A stretch of 64,000 nucleotides of DNA from Vulcanimicrobiota bacterium. Its GTDB lineage: Bacteria; Vulcanimicrobiota; Xenobia; Xenobiales; JADMJV01. The notes under the pieces are model-generated. The model was not told where the DNA came from and ran no database searches. It saw only the letters and a list, made by a program, of their open reading frames with translations. Positions within the stretch are counted from its first letter, which is position 1. Every line of letters starts with the position of its first letter. The DNA lies in the NCBI GenBank assembly GCA_019637395.1, contig JAHBVR010000011.1, positions 124,001 through 188,000 of the forward strand, given 5' to 3'. Shown in pieces: positions 16,625-25,877 of the stretch. The position numbers were made by a program, and so were the translations under genes.

Positions 16625-17563
16625 ATGCCCAGTACCCAAAGTTTTTTGGTGAGCCTGGCCATCCGTCGCCTGGTGAAAGATCGCAGCCGAGGGGACGTGG
16701 ACGTGCGTTTCGTGCGCTCCTGGGTGAATCGCCTGATGGTCCTGCCCATCCCTCACCTGTCGGTGACGTTCAAGCCGTTCCAAGAGGCCGGTCTCAAGGG
16801 CGAGTGGGTCCGCTCTCGAGCCGCGCACAACGAGCGCGTGGTGCTCTATTTGCATGGCGGCGGCTACTTTTTCTGCTCGCCCCGCACCCACCGGCCCGTC
16901 ACCACCTCGCTGGCCCGCCAGCTGGGCGGCCGGACCCTGGCCTTGCAGTATCGCCTGGCTCCCGAGCATCCTTATCCAGCCGCTCTGGACGACGCCGTGG
17001 CCGCCTACCGCTACCTGCTAGATCAGGGCATTTCGCCGCAACACATCGCCATCGCCGGCGATTCGGCAGGGGGCGGACTGACCCTGAGCAGTCTGATTCG
17101 CCTGCGCGACCTGCATCTTCCCATGCCCTCGGCGGCCGTGCTCTTCTCACCCTGGACCGATATGGCCGCCACCGGCGCCTCACTCGACCAGAACGACCAC
17201 ACTTGCGCCATGTTCTCGGCCGACGGCATTCGCAAGGCCCGCATGCTCTACGTGGGCCAGGATGACCCTTACAACCCCCTGATCTCCCCACTCTATGCCG
17301 ATCTCTCCGGCCTGCCCCCCATGCTGTTGCACGTCAGCGACAACGAAGTCTTGCTGGACGATTCCACCCGGCTGGCCGAACGCGCCCGCGCCGCCGGCGT
17401 CAACGTGGAATTCCGGGTCTGGAAGAACCAGCCTCACACCTGGCAACTTTTTCACAGATTGATCCCGGAGGGGCGGGAATCGCTGGATCAGGCCGCCTAC
17501 TTCCTCAATCAACATTTTGCGAAGTGTTGGGACGGCCTCGACCTGCCCTATAACCTGCCGTAG
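16625..17563 (+). CDS. Alpha/beta hydrolase, hormone-sensitive-lipase family esterase
   Basis: A 312-residue carboxylesterase of bacterial family IV. The oxyanion-hole motif HGGG is at 77-80 (VVLYLHGGGYFFCSP), the nucleophile elbow is GDSAGG with Ser147, and the acid and base are the Asp of HVSDNEVLLDD and the His of QPHTWQLF. There is no signal peptide, so it acts in the cytoplasm or at the inner membrane face. It is followed 2 bp after its stop by the WS/DGAT frame, so the two are almost certainly co-translated. In this setting it may hydrolyse stored acyl esters (wax ester or triacylglycerol) or other short to medium acyl esters. Confidence 0.88.
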   Translation: MPSTQSFLVSLAIRRLVKDRSRGDVDVRFVRSWVNRLMVLPIPHLSVTFKPFQEAGLKGEWVRSRAAHNERVVLYLHGGGYFFCSPRTHRPVTTSLARQLGGRTLALQYRLAPEHPYPAALDDAVAAYRYLLDQGISPQHIAIAGDSAGGGLTLSSLIRLRDLHLPMPSAAVLFSPWTDMAATGASLDQNDHTCAMFSADGIRKARMLYVGQDDPYNPLISPLYADLSGLPPMLLHVSDNEVLLDDSTRLAERARAAGVNVEFRVWKNQPHTWQLFHRLIPEGRESLDQAAYFLNQHFAKCWDGLDLPYNLP

Positions 17564-17565
17564 TC

Positions 17566-18879
17566 TTGGCTCGCGTTCGCCGCAGTTACACCATGAGCCG
17601 GGCCGACGCCGCCTGGCTGCACATGGAAGACCCGTCCAACCTGATGATGATCACGGCGCTCTTCACCTTCAAAGGGCGTCTCGATCCCGCCGTCATGCGC
17701 GCCATGCTGGAAGAAAAGCTCATGGCCTACGATCGCTTCCGCATGCGGGTAGGTTACCCCAAAATCGGCATCGGCCGGCCGCTTTGGAAGCAATATCGCC
17801 ACTTCAACCTGGACGATCATCTGGACGTGCGCACTCTGGATGCTCCCGGCGACGAACCCGCCCTCATGAAGCTGGTCAGCCAGTTGATGAGCACGCCTCT
17901 GGACCGCGAGCTGGCCTTGTGGAAATTCCACATTGTGCACGGCTATAACGGGGATGCCAGCGCCATGATTTGCCGCATCCATCACGCCATCGCCGATGGT
18001 ATCGCCCTGCTGCGCGTCCTCTTGAGCATGACCGAACAAGATCACTCGGTACTGGAGGCTCCTCATCGAACAGGGGCCCTGATGGTCAGCGAGGCCAGCA
18101 TCAAGGTCAAACCGAGCAAACTCATCGACGTGGCCCGCGGCTACACCACCGTGGCCCAAGACCTGGGCAAGTTGCTGATCGAAACCGAACCGCCCAGCCC
18201 CTTCCGCGGCCATCTGGGCACCAGTAAAACCGCCGCCTGCACTCAGTCGATTTGCCTGAATGCCATCAAAGAAGCGCGCCAAAGGGCCGGCTGCACCGTC
18301 AACGACGTGCTCATGGCCGCGGTGGCCGGGGGATTGCGGGCCCATCATGCCAAAATCGAAGGGGCACCCGCCTCCCACATCAATCTGCGCGCCATGATTC
18401 CCGTGGATCTGCGCAAGCCGGGCCAGGATCAACCGCTGGGCAACCGCTTCGGTCTGGTTTTCCTGGGTCTGCCGGTGGGCCTGGACAACCCGAAGGAGCG
18501 CCTGGCGGAAGTGCAAAAGCGGATGAACGCGCTCAAGCGCTCACCCCAAGCGGTGGTGGTTTTAGGATTGCTGGCCGCGGTCGGCTCCATTCCAGCCGAT
18601 ATGCAGCAGCACATCGTCGATCTCTTCGGTTCCAAAGGCACGGCCGTGGTCAGCAACGTGCCCGGCCCCCGCGAACCTCTGGCCATGGCCGGTCAAACCA
18701 TCGACAGCCTGATGTTCTGGGTTCCCCAATCGGGCCGTCTGGGCCTGGGCATCTCCGTGCTCAGCTACGGCGGCAAAGTCAAGTTCGGAGTGGCCGCCGA
18801 CGCCAACCTCAAGGTGGACGCGCAGGGATTGGCGCACGACATCGAAGCGGCCCTGCAAGAACTGATACAAGCTTTGTAA
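17566..18879 (+). CDS. WS/DGAT-type wax ester synthase/acyl-CoA:diacylglycerol acyltransferase
   Basis: A 437-residue acyltransferase. The catalytic HHxxxDG motif is HHAIADG at 139-145. Family blocks around it are present: an N-terminal RADAAWLHMEDPSNLMMI (about 12-29), PLDRELALWKFHIVHGY (111-127), the ND block VNDVLMAAVAGGLR and LVFLGLPVG/SNVPGPREPL in the C-terminal half. Such enzymes join fatty acyl-CoA to a fatty alcohol (wax ester) or diacylglycerol at the membrane, seeding lipid bodies. I list the TTG at 17566, 2 bp after the esterase stop; an ATG at 17593 is an equally good start by family comparison. Together with the reductase and dehydrogenase genes this is the core of a neutral-lipid cluster. 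Confidence 0.9.
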   Translation: MARVRRSYTMSRADAAWLHMEDPSNLMMITALFTFKGRLDPAVMRAMLEEKLMAYDRFRMRVGYPKIGIGRPLWKQYRHFNLDDHLDVRTLDAPGDEPALMKLVSQLMSTPLDRELALWKFHIVHGYNGDASAMICRIHHAIADGIALLRVLLSMTEQDHSVLEAPHRTGALMVSEASIKVKPSKLIDVARGYTTVAQDLGKLLIETEPPSPFRGHLGTSKTAACTQSICLNAIKEARQRAGCTVNDVLMAAVAGGLRAHHAKIEGAPASHINLRAMIPVDLRKPGQDQPLGNRFGLVFLGLPVGLDNPKERLAEVQKRMNALKRSPQAVVVLGLLAAVGSIPADMQQHIVDLFGSKGTAVVSNVPGPREPLAMAGQTIDSLMFWVPQSGRLGLGISVLSYGGKVKFGVAADANLKVDAQGLAHDIEAALQELIQAL

Positions 18880-18903
18880 GAGGCTTATTAGGAGGACTCC
18901 CCC

Positions 18904-20475
18904 ATGGAGGCGATCACCGCCCCGGCCCTGGACGGCTGGCTGGAAGACTTGACCCGCGCTTTGCCCGCCTGGCAGGCCACGCCCACGCCGCGTCGCCTCA
19001 GCTATCTGGCCCAGCTGCGCAAGGATTGCTACCGTTTGGCTTCGCGTTGGGCTGAAGTGTGCTGCCAGATCAAAGGGGTCGATCCCAAATCGCAGTTGGC
19101 CGGCGAAGAATGGGCCCTGGGTCCGTTGATCACGCTGCGCAACCTGCGCCTGCTGGAAAAACAAATCCAGACTCCGCCCCGCCAGGGCAGCCGGCTGGTG
19201 CGCGCCTTGCCCGGCGATACCTGGGACATGGTGCAATGGCCTATTCTGCGCGGGGAGACCTGGTCCGACCCCAACCAGAGCAAACCCGAGTCGGTCAAAG
19301 GCAAGGTCGGATTGGTGTTGGGAGCCGGCAATGTCTCCTCCATCGGCGCCACCGATGTGCTCTATAAAATGTTCATGGAAGACCAGGTCGTCCTGCTCAA
19401 AATGAACCCGGTCCACGAGCCGCTGGGTGAAGTGCTGGAAGAAGTCTTCGACTGTTTGATCAAAGACGGTTTCCTGCGCATCGTGCGCGGCGGCCCCAGC
19501 GAAGGAGCGCTGGCCTGCCGGCATCCCCAGGTGGAAGCCCTGCACATCACCGGATCGCACCACACCTACGACGCCATCCGGCGCAACCTCCCCAGCCCCA
19601 AGCCGATCACCGCGGAACTCGGCTGCGTCTCGCCGGTGATCGTGGCCCCGGCTCGCTGGTCCAACCGCCAGCTCGAATACCAGGCCCGCCACATCGCCGG
19701 CATGCTGACCACCAACGCCGGCTTCAACTGCAACGCCGCCCAGGTCCTCATCACCAGCAGCCAGTGGCCGCAGCGCGACGCTTTCCTCAACGCCCTGCGG
19801 CGCGCGCTGGCCAAGGTGCCGGCCCGGCCCTCCTACTACCCGGGATCCAGAGAGCGCCACGCCAGGCTGGTCCGGCAAAATCCCGCCGCCGAACAACTGG
19901 GGCCGCCGGCAGCCGAGGCCACCTGCTGGACACTGGTGCCCGGAGTGGATTGGGAAAAAGACCCGCGCCCGCTGCAAGAAGAAGCATTCTGCGGCGTGCT
20001 CTTTGAAGTGGCTCTGGACGTGCCCTACAACGAGTTTCTCCTGAAGGCGGCCGACTTCGCCAACGATAAAATCTGGGGCAACCTGTCCTGCTCCATGATC
20101 TTGCCGCCCGAAGCCCAGCGCAGCCAGCCCTGGCGGCGCGCTCTGGAGAACCTGCGCTACGGAGCGGTGGGCGTCAATATTTGGCCCGGCCTCGTGTTTG
20201 CTCTGGTCAACCTGCCCTGGGGCGCCTACCCCGGCAATACTCCCGACGATATCCAGTCGGGCAACGGCTTCGTGCACAACACGGCCAACGTGGAGGCAGT
20301 GCAAAAAACCGTGCTTTACGCTCCCTTCTACACTCCCATTCGCCTGCCGTGGCACGCCGGCTTCACCCGCTTCGGCAGCCTGGCCCGCATTCTCACCGAC
20401 TTCGAATACCAACCCTCCCTGAAGAGCGCCCTGAAAGCCCACTGGGAGGCCCTGCGCGGCGGACTGGGCGTATAA
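18904..20475 (+). CDS. Aldehyde dehydrogenase family protein
   Basis: A 523-residue NAD(P)-dependent dehydrogenase of the ALDH superfamily. Visible residues: K166 in VVLLKMNPV, the dinucleotide loop LGAGNVSSIG (139-148), HITGSHHTYDAI, the general base E238 in TAELGCVSP and the nucleophile C276 in NAGFNCNAAQV. The N-terminal 100 residues are longer and more divergent than in common ALDHs. AGGAGG precedes the ATG at good spacing. It follows WS/DGAT by 24 bp. A likely job is oxidation of fatty aldehydes, or acyl reduction in the reverse direction, linked to the FAR and wax-ester genes. Confidence 0.88.
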   Translation: MEAITAPALDGWLEDLTRALPAWQATPTPRRLSYLAQLRKDCYRLASRWAEVCCQIKGVDPKSQLAGEEWALGPLITLRNLRLLEKQIQTPPRQGSRLVRALPGDTWDMVQWPILRGETWSDPNQSKPESVKGKVGLVLGAGNVSSIGATDVLYKMFMEDQVVLLKMNPVHEPLGEVLEEVFDCLIKDGFLRIVRGGPSEGALACRHPQVEALHITGSHHTYDAIRRNLPSPKPITAELGCVSPVIVAPARWSNRQLEYQARHIAGMLTTNAGFNCNAAQVLITSSQWPQRDAFLNALRRALAKVPARPSYYPGSRERHARLVRQNPAAEQLGPPAAEATCWTLVPGVDWEKDPRPLQEEAFCGVLFEVALDVPYNEFLLKAADFANDKIWGNLSCSMILPPEAQRSQPWRRALENLRYGAVGVNIWPGLVFALVNLPWGAYPGNTPDDIQSGNGFVHNTANVEAVQKTVLYAPFYTPIRLPWHAGFTRFGSLARILTDFEYQPSLKSALKAHWEALRGGLGV

Positions 20476-20510
20476 GGCAGGCCGCCCTCGCCCTGCTGCT
20501 GGTTTCGCTC

Positions 20511-22760
20511 GTGGTGATGGGGGGCGAGCTGGTGGCTTATCCTTTCTTTTTCCGCGACGATCAGCAGGCTCATTTTCTACCCGGCTTCAGCGAAATCGCC
20601 CAGGCCTGGCGGGCAGGAGAGTTGCCCTGGGTCAGTCGCTATTCCTGGTGCGCCGGCGGCCTGTTGGGTGAATACCAATACGGCATCTTCAACCCCGTCG
20701 TACAACTGGCGGTGGTGGCCAGCTCGTTCATCCCCGATATGGCCCTGCGAGATGCTTGCCTGGTGGCCTTCTTTGCCTGGATCATGGCCTGGGGCAGCCT
20801 GCGCCTGGCGCGTGACCACGGGCTGGACGAGTATTTTGGATTGGCCCTGGCGGCCGTCGTCTGCTTCAATCGTTTCGCCCTGGACCTGGGCTGGCGTTCC
20901 TGGCTACCTATGGCCATCGGGGCCACCTGGATCCCGTGGTTCTGGCATGCCTGCGCCCGCCCTCGGCTGTCGGTCTGGCGATTGGTGCTCTCCCTCTATC
21001 TGGTGCTCACCGCCGGCTGGCCTTTTGCGGTGGCGGCCACGGGAACATTAGGGATCTTTTACTTTCTCGTAGCCCTCTACCGGCGCCAATGGCGCCGCGC
21101 CGCCCTGCTGGTGTTGGGGGCCGGGTGCGCCCTGGCCTTGAGTTCGCCGGCGTTGGGTGCTCTGGTCGAGCACTCGCGCACGGCCATTCGGGCCCAATCC
21201 TCGAACTGGCAATACCGTCTGGAAATCTGGGATGGGCTACCCTTCGTGCTACCTGGTCTGATCGCTCACTCCCGGGGCATGGAAATGGTCAACCTGTATA
21301 CCGATTTGGGCTGGATTCCCTGTCTGGGCATCCTGGGCGCGCTACTCCAGCGCAAGGAGCGGCAACCGCTGTGGTGGCTGGCGCTGGTCTGGTTTGGCCT
21401 GGGACTCTCCCCCTCGCTGGCCGGCATGCGTTTTTCCTTCCGCTGGCTTAACTACCTCAATCCGCTCATGGGGTTGCTCGGGCTGATCTGGCTCCAGCGC
21501 CAGGCCAGCCAGCCGGCTCATCGATTTGGACCGGCCACCTGGACGGCCCTGTTACTCGGTCAAATACTGGGTCCCCTGGGGGACAGCCTGCGCGGTTTTC
21601 CGCACCGTTGGGAAGCCGGCCCCATTCTGCTGCTGGTGCTCTTTTGCCTGGCCTGGAACGGCCGGCCCGGGCAACGCTCGCCACTGGTCCTGGGGGGAAC
21701 GCTGATCGGATTATGGCTGGCCGTGCCCCTCACCGCCTTGAGCGGGCATCAATATCCCTCGGCGCCGATTCCACCCGGCACACGGGTAAAAAACGACCGT
21801 GTCTGGCTCTCTCTCTACAGCTGGGAAGAGTTGCTGGACAATCGGGCCGAACTGGTGGTCTCGGCCCGCTACGGCAACGCCGCCATGCCGGAACGGGTAG
21901 AATTTGTCAACGGTTACTCGCCGCTTTTTGTGGCCCCGCTGATTCGCGCCTGGCCCTTTTCCAACGTGGGCTCGCTGGACACCAGCGAATGGGCGCGCGT
22001 CAACGTGGCCCTGGGCACGGCGCCGGCCGGCTTGATGGACAAACTCGGCATCTCCGGCTTGCTGCTCAGCCCGCAATGGAGCGGTCTGGGCCGGGTGCTG
22101 GCGCAAAATGGCTGGACGCCGGCCGGCGCCGAAGGACTCATGCAGGTGTGGACGCGTGGGCCCGGCCGGCGTCCCTGCTTCCAATCCCTGACCCAAGCGG
22201 CTTTTCGAGAGAAATGGGCAGCCGTGGTGGAACAGGCGCTGGAGCCCAATGGCATTGCAGTCGTGCACGGCAGCCCCGACGGGCTCCGTTCCTTCGCTCC
22301 GCTGCAATGCGGCCGGGAAATGCTGGAGCGCAACGGCGCCCAGGTGCAAATCTCGGCCAATCCGGGCAACCAGCCGGCTCTGGTGGCAGTGCACCGCTCC
22401 TACCTGGAAGGCTACCGCGCCAGCTTAAATGGACAACGCCTCAAGCTCTACAACCTGAACTTGCAGCATATGGCCGTCGAACTCCCCCCGGGCAGTCCGG
22501 CCGGCGCCCTGCAGGTCGTCTATCGGCCGCGCATCTTCGACTGGGCGCCCGCGCTGATGGTCCTGGGCTTGCTGGGAACCTTAGCGGCTCAGAAAGTCCG
22601 CCCAGCTGAGGGCGAAGAGCAAGCCGATCCAGAGCAGCGCGGCCCCGGCCACCAGGCGGATCAGGGGCGAACTTTGACGCAGGTGCATGTAGAAGACGGC
22701 CACCAGCAGCGCTTTGAGGCCGGCGATGACCAGAGCCAGCACGGTTCCCCAAATTCCTAG
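20511..22760 (+). CDS. YfhO-like large polytopic membrane protein, ends abnormal
   Basis: A protein of about 750 residues with an N-terminal membrane part (about ten helices, 1-420) followed by a soluble C-terminal half and a last helix near 22545-22590. FFFRDDQQAHFLPGFSEIAQ then ELPWVSRYSWCAGGLLGEYQYG resembles the first loop of YfhO/GT-C-type membrane proteins that modify teichoic acids or envelope glycans. Both ends are odd. The first membrane helix is already encoded from 20478, with no ATG/GTG/TTG in frame before the GTG at 20511, so a rarer start (CTG/ATA) just after the aldehyde dehydrogenase stop is possible. At the 3' end no stop occurs until 22760, 180 bp into the convergent coxD gene, adding a hydrophilic tail. 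Confidence 0.65.
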   Translation: MVMGGELVAYPFFFRDDQQAHFLPGFSEIAQAWRAGELPWVSRYSWCAGGLLGEYQYGIFNPVVQLAVVASSFIPDMALRDACLVAFFAWIMAWGSLRLARDHGLDEYFGLALAAVVCFNRFALDLGWRSWLPMAIGATWIPWFWHACARPRLSVWRLVLSLYLVLTAGWPFAVAATGTLGIFYFLVALYRRQWRRAALLVLGAGCALALSSPALGALVEHSRTAIRAQSSNWQYRLEIWDGLPFVLPGLIAHSRGMEMVNLYTDLGWIPCLGILGALLQRKERQPLWWLALVWFGLGLSPSLAGMRFSFRWLNYLNPLMGLLGLIWLQRQASQPAHRFGPATWTALLLGQILGPLGDSLRGFPHRWEAGPILLLVLFCLAWNGRPGQRSPLVLGGTLIGLWLAVPLTALSGHQYPSAPIPPGTRVKNDRVWLSLYSWEELLDNRAELVVSARYGNAAMPERVEFVNGYSPLFVAPLIRAWPFSNVGSLDTSEWARVNVALGTAPAGLMDKLGISGLLLSPQWSGLGRVLAQNGWTPAGAEGLMQVWTRGPGRRPCFQSLTQAAFREKWAAVVEQALEPNGIAVVHGSPDGLRSFAPLQCGREMLERNGAQVQISANPGNQPALVAVHRSYLEGYRASLNGQRLKLYNLNLQHMAVELPPGSPAGALQVVYRPRIFDWAPALMVLGLLGTLAAQKVRPAEGEEQADPEQRGPGHQADQGRTLTQVHVEDGHQQRFEAGDDQSQHGSPNS

Positions 22761-22832
22761 GGAAAAATGGTTGATAGCCACCGTCAGCACCAGCAAAGCC
22801 ACCAGAACCAACCAGACAATCCAATAGGTCAT
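22581..22832 (-). CDS. coxD: Cytochrome c oxidase subunit IV (small, prokaryotic type)
   Basis: An 83-residue protein with three hydrophobic segments (about 3-20, 24-45, 55-78) and the motif KALLVAVFYMHLRQSSPLIR, typical of the COX4_pro/caa3 subunit IV family (Prok cytochrome c oxidase subunit IV). It is a structural subunit of the haem-copper oxidase at the cytoplasmic membrane. Its ATG at 22832 overlaps the coxC stop by 4 bp (ATGA). It is the last gene of the respiratory operon and converges with the YfhO-like gene, whose frame runs across most of it. Confidence 0.85.
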   Translation of the reverse strand: MTYWIVWLVLVALLVLTVAINHFSLGIWGTVLALVIAGLKALLVAVFYMHLRQSSPLIRLVAGAALLWIGLLFALSWADFLSR

Positions 22833-23386
22833 GGTCGTGTTCCAATCAGATAGAGCAGCGGATACAGGAAAAACCAGAGCAGATCCACCAGATGCCAGTA
22901 GAGGCCGAGTATCATGATTTCGTCCGCCGAGCGGTAGCCAGCCCGCCAGGCAAAAAAGAGCACGGCCAGCACTCCCAAGGTCAGGTGGAACGCGTGCAGA
23001 CCGGTGAGCGTGAAGTAAAAGAAGAAAAAGAGCCGCTCTCCCACGACGCCCTGGGAATGCTCCAGGCTCCATTCGTAGCCCTTGATGCCGAGAAAGACCA
23101 GGCCCAGTAAGGCGGTAAGCCATAGCCGGCGGGCCGCCCCCCCCCGGTCGCCGCGCTCCCCCCGATCCACCGCGAAAGCCATGACGGTGGAGGAGGTCAG
23201 CAACACGGCCGTATTGACCGCCCCCAAGAGCCATTCCAGCTGCAATGAGGCCCGGGCAAACTCGCTTTGATGATAAAAGCGGCCATAGCTATAGGCCAGG
23301 AAGAGACCGCCAAAGAGCATCAGCTCGGAGCCCAGGAAAATCCACATTCCCAGGCTGTAAGACTGGTGTTGCTGGTTGCGGTCCAT
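22829..23386 (-). CDS. coxC: Cytochrome c oxidase subunit III
   Basis: A 185-residue subunit III with five membrane helices, as in the short bacterial form. LGMWIFLGSELMLFGGLF is the usual first-helix signature, and GLHAFHLTLGVLAV and YWHLVDLLWFFLYPLLYL close the protein with the conserved WHxVDxxW pattern. The ATG at 23386 shares one base with the coxA stop (TGATG); an upstream frame extension exists but begins inside coxA. The partner subunits are encoded directly on both sides. Confidence 0.93.
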   Translation of the reverse strand: MDRNQQHQSYSLGMWIFLGSELMLFGGLFLAYSYGRFYHQSEFARASLQLEWLLGAVNTAVLLTSSTVMAFAVDRGERGDRGGAARRLWLTALLGLVFLGIKGYEWSLEHSQGVVGERLFFFFYFTLTGLHAFHLTLGVLAVLFFAWRAGYRSADEIMILGLYWHLVDLLWFFLYPLLYLIGTRP

Positions 23387-24996
23387 CACAAGGCTCCTCC
23401 GAGACGCACACTGGTCAGCAGCGGCGCCATACCCCAATCCAGATCCTCAAGGCGCGGAGGTTCCACAAAGTTGTGAGCAGGCGGCGGCGAACTGGCGGCC
23501 CATTCCAGGCCGTGATGGGCGTCCCAAGGATTCTCTTCGGAACGAGTTCCGCGGAAGAGGGACCAGGTCAGATAAGTGAGCGGCAGCAGATAGCCGACGG
23601 CCAGAAAGGTGGCACCGGCTGAAGAAAGCAGGTTATAGAGCTGAAATTCAGGAGGATAGCTGTGATAGCGGCGGGGCATTCCTAGATAACCCAGCAGGAA
23701 CTGGGGCATGAAGGTCAGGTTGAAGCCCAGAAAGATCAGCAGCGCCGACATCTTGCCCAGACCCTCGTGGTAAAGCCGGCCGGTCATCTTGGGCCACCAG
23801 AAGTGCAGACCCCCCAGATAAGCCATCAACATGCCCCCCACCATGATGAAGTGGAAGTGAGCCACCACGAAATAGGTATCGTGCAGGTGCACGTCCACGG
23901 CCAGCGTGGCCAGAAAGAGCCCGGTCAGACCGCCGATGGTGAAGAGCCCGATAAATCCCAGCGCATACAGCATAGGAGTCTGTAGCCGGATGGAGGCCTT
24001 GTAGAGCGAGGCCGTCCAGTTAAAAACCTTGATGCCCGAAGGCACGGCCACCAGAAAGCTGAGGAACGAGAAAATCAGGCCGGCATAGAGCGACTGGCCG
24101 GAGACGAACATGTGGTGGCCCCAAACGATGAAACCCAGCACGGCGATAGCCAGGCTGGCCACGGCGATGTAGGCGTAGCCGAAAACCGGGCGGCCGGCGA
24201 AACAGGGCAGAATCTCGCTGACCACCCCCATGCCGGGCAAAATCATAATGTAGACGGCCGGGTGCGAATAGAACCAGAAGAGATGCTGGAAGAGCAGTGG
24301 ATCTCCCCCCAGGGCCGGGTCAAAGATGCCGACTCCAAAGAGTCGTTCAGCCGCAATCAGAATCAGCGTGCAGGCCAGCACCGGGGTGGCCAGCACCATG
24401 ATCAGACTGGTGGCATACAGACTCCAGCAAAAGAGCGGCATGCGAAACCAGGTCATGCCGGGAGCGCGCATTTTGTGGATGGTTACCATAAAATTGAGCC
24501 CGGTGAAGATCGAAGAGAAGCCGGTCACGAAAATGCCGGCGGCCATGAGAATGACGTGGCTGTTGGTGTAGGTGGTGCTGTAGGGTGTATAAAAAGTCCA
24601 GCCGGTATCCACTCCGCCGGCCAGCAGCGACCAGAGCACCAGCAGCCCACCGGCCGAGAAGACATACCAGCTCAGCAAATTCAAGCGCGGAAAGGCCACG
24701 TCGCGAGCGCCGATCATGAGCGGCAGCAGAAAGTTGCCCAGCGTGTTGGGAATGGCCGGAATCAGGAAGAGCCAGACCATCACCGTGCCGTGCAGAGTGA
24801 AGAGGCGATTGTAGATATCGGCCTCGACCAGATCGCCGGCCGGGGTAGCCAGCTCCAGGCGCATCAAGGTGGCGGCCAGACCACCGATGACGAAAAAGAC
24901 GGAAATGCTGATCAAATAAAGCCAGGCAATGCGCTTGTGGTCCTCGGTCAGCAACCAGGCTTTCCAGGAAACCGGCCCGCTCAGGTAACTGGTCAC
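23386..24996 (-). CDS. coxA: Cytochrome c oxidase subunit I (A2-type haem-copper oxidase)
   Basis: A 536-residue subunit I with about twelve helices, carrying haem a, haem a3 and CuB. Visible ligands and channels: TLHGTVMVW (haem a His), the [15 protein letters not shown] helix (CuB His with the cross-linked Tyr), [10 protein letters not shown] (two CuB His) and [17 protein letters not shown] (haem ligands). The helix reads YSHPAVY and not GHPEVY, so the D-channel Glu is replaced by the Tyr-Ser pair of type A2 oxidases such as caa3 of Rhodothermus and Thermus. It overlaps coxB by 4 bp. It reduces O2 to water with proton pumping. Confidence 0.96.
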   Translation of the reverse strand: MTSYLSGPVSWKAWLLTEDHKRIAWLYLISISVFFVIGGLAATLMRLELATPAGDLVEADIYNRLFTLHGTVMVWLFLIPAIPNTLGNFLLPLMIGARDVAFPRLNLLSWYVFSAGGLLVLWSLLAGGVDTGWTFYTPYSTTYTNSHVILMAAGIFVTGFSSIFTGLNFMVTIHKMRAPGMTWFRMPLFCWSLYATSLIMVLATPVLACTLILIAAERLFGVGIFDPALGGDPLLFQHLFWFYSHPAVYIMILPGMGVVSEILPCFAGRPVFGYAYIAVASLAIAVLGFIVWGHHMFVSGQSLYAGLIFSFLSFLVAVPSGIKVFNWTASLYKASIRLQTPMLYALGFIGLFTIGGLTGLFLATLAVDVHLHDTYFVVAHFHFIMVGGMLMAYLGGLHFWWPKMTGRLYHEGLGKMSALLIFLGFNLTFMPQFLLGYLGMPRRYHSYPPEFQLYNLLSSAGATFLAVGYLLPLTYLTWSLFRGTRSEENPWDAHHGLEWAASSPPPAHNFVEPPRLEDLDWGMAPLLTSVRLGGAL

Positions 24997-25877
24997 GGCC
25001 GGCTCCGCAGATAAGCAATTAAGTCCAGAATCTGCTCTTCGTTAAGGCGACCGGCGTAACTCGGCATGATCGACTGAAAGCCCGGCACCACCTCGGCGTT
25101 GGGGTCGACGATTGAGCGGCGCAGATCGTCTTCGTCGGCTTTGGCCAGATTCTGCAGGCGGGGAGCCGCTACCGACCCCTCATGACATCCCTGGCAGCCG
25201 TGTTGCTGAAAGAGCAGCTTACCGCGCTGCACCGGGTCCACCTGGCCACCGTCCTGCCAGCGTTGAAAGTCCTCGGGAGTCATCACTTCCACCCAGCCGC
25301 CCATGGCCGCGTGGGAGGTGCCGCAGAATTCGGCGCAAAAAAGGCGAAACTGGCCCACCCGAGTGGGTTGAAACCACAGGTAGGTATAGCGACCGGGCAA
25401 GACGTCGTGCTTGACGCGGAAATCCGGAATGAACAGGCTGTGAATCACATCCTGCGAAATCATCCGTAAAGTTACGCGCTTACCCAGGGGCAGGTGGAGG
25501 CGGTTGATCTCCTTGGTCCCATTGGAGTAGTGCGCGATCCACATCCACTGCTTGCCCACCACGTCCACCGTTACATCGGTGCTCTCGGGCAACTGATAGA
25601 GCCGGTAATATTCGCGGGCCCCCACCCAGAAGAGGCCCAAAGAGAGCAAGGTGGGCAAAACGATCCAGCCGATCTCCAACCGGTTATTGCTCAGGGGCGG
25701 CGCGGCCCGGTCGGCCGGACTCCCCTGCCGGTAAAGGACCAGGAAAAAGACCATACAGAACAACACCGCCAGAGCAAAAAAGGAGCAGATCCCCAGCACC
25801 ACCAGGGTGACGAAATCCACACCGCCGGCCTCGGAAGCAGCCAGTTGGGGCCAGATCGGGAAAGGCCCGAGCTTCAA
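24993..25877 (-). CDS. coxB: Cytochrome c oxidase subunit II with fused cytochrome c (caa3)
   Basis: A 294-residue subunit II. After a short periplasmic head come two helices (about 23-48, 66-86). The CuA cupredoxin domain follows, with [10 protein letters not shown] and the ligand set [14 protein letters not shown]-terminal cytochrome c domain carries the haem motif CQGCH and a distal Met in [10 protein letters not shown]. The fusion defines a caa3-type oxidase. I chose the TTG at 25877, which overlaps the SCO stop as TTGA, matching the overlap style of the whole operon; the frame is open to 25931 but that would lie inside the SCO gene. Confidence 0.94.
   Translation of the reverse strand: MKLGPFPIWPQLAASEAGGVDFVTLVVLGICSFFALAVLFCMVFFLVLYRQGSPADRAAPPLSNNRLEIGWIVLPTLLSLGLFWVGAREYYRLYQLPESTDVTVDVVGKQWMWIAHYSNGTKEINRLHLPLGKRVTLRMISQDVIHSLFIPDFRVKHDVLPGRYTYLWFQPTRVGQFRLFCAEFCGTSHAAMGGWVEVMTPEDFQRWQDGGQVDPVQRGKLLFQQHGCQGCHEGSVAAPRLQNLAKADEDDLRRSIVDPNAEVVPGFQSIMPSYAGRLNEEQILDLIAYLRSRP

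Noticed and set aside
18562-20442. 626-codon minus-strand frame opposite WS/DGAT and aldehyde dehydrogenase
   Set aside because: A GC-skew shadow: the plus-strand products have full catalytic motifs, this one has none.
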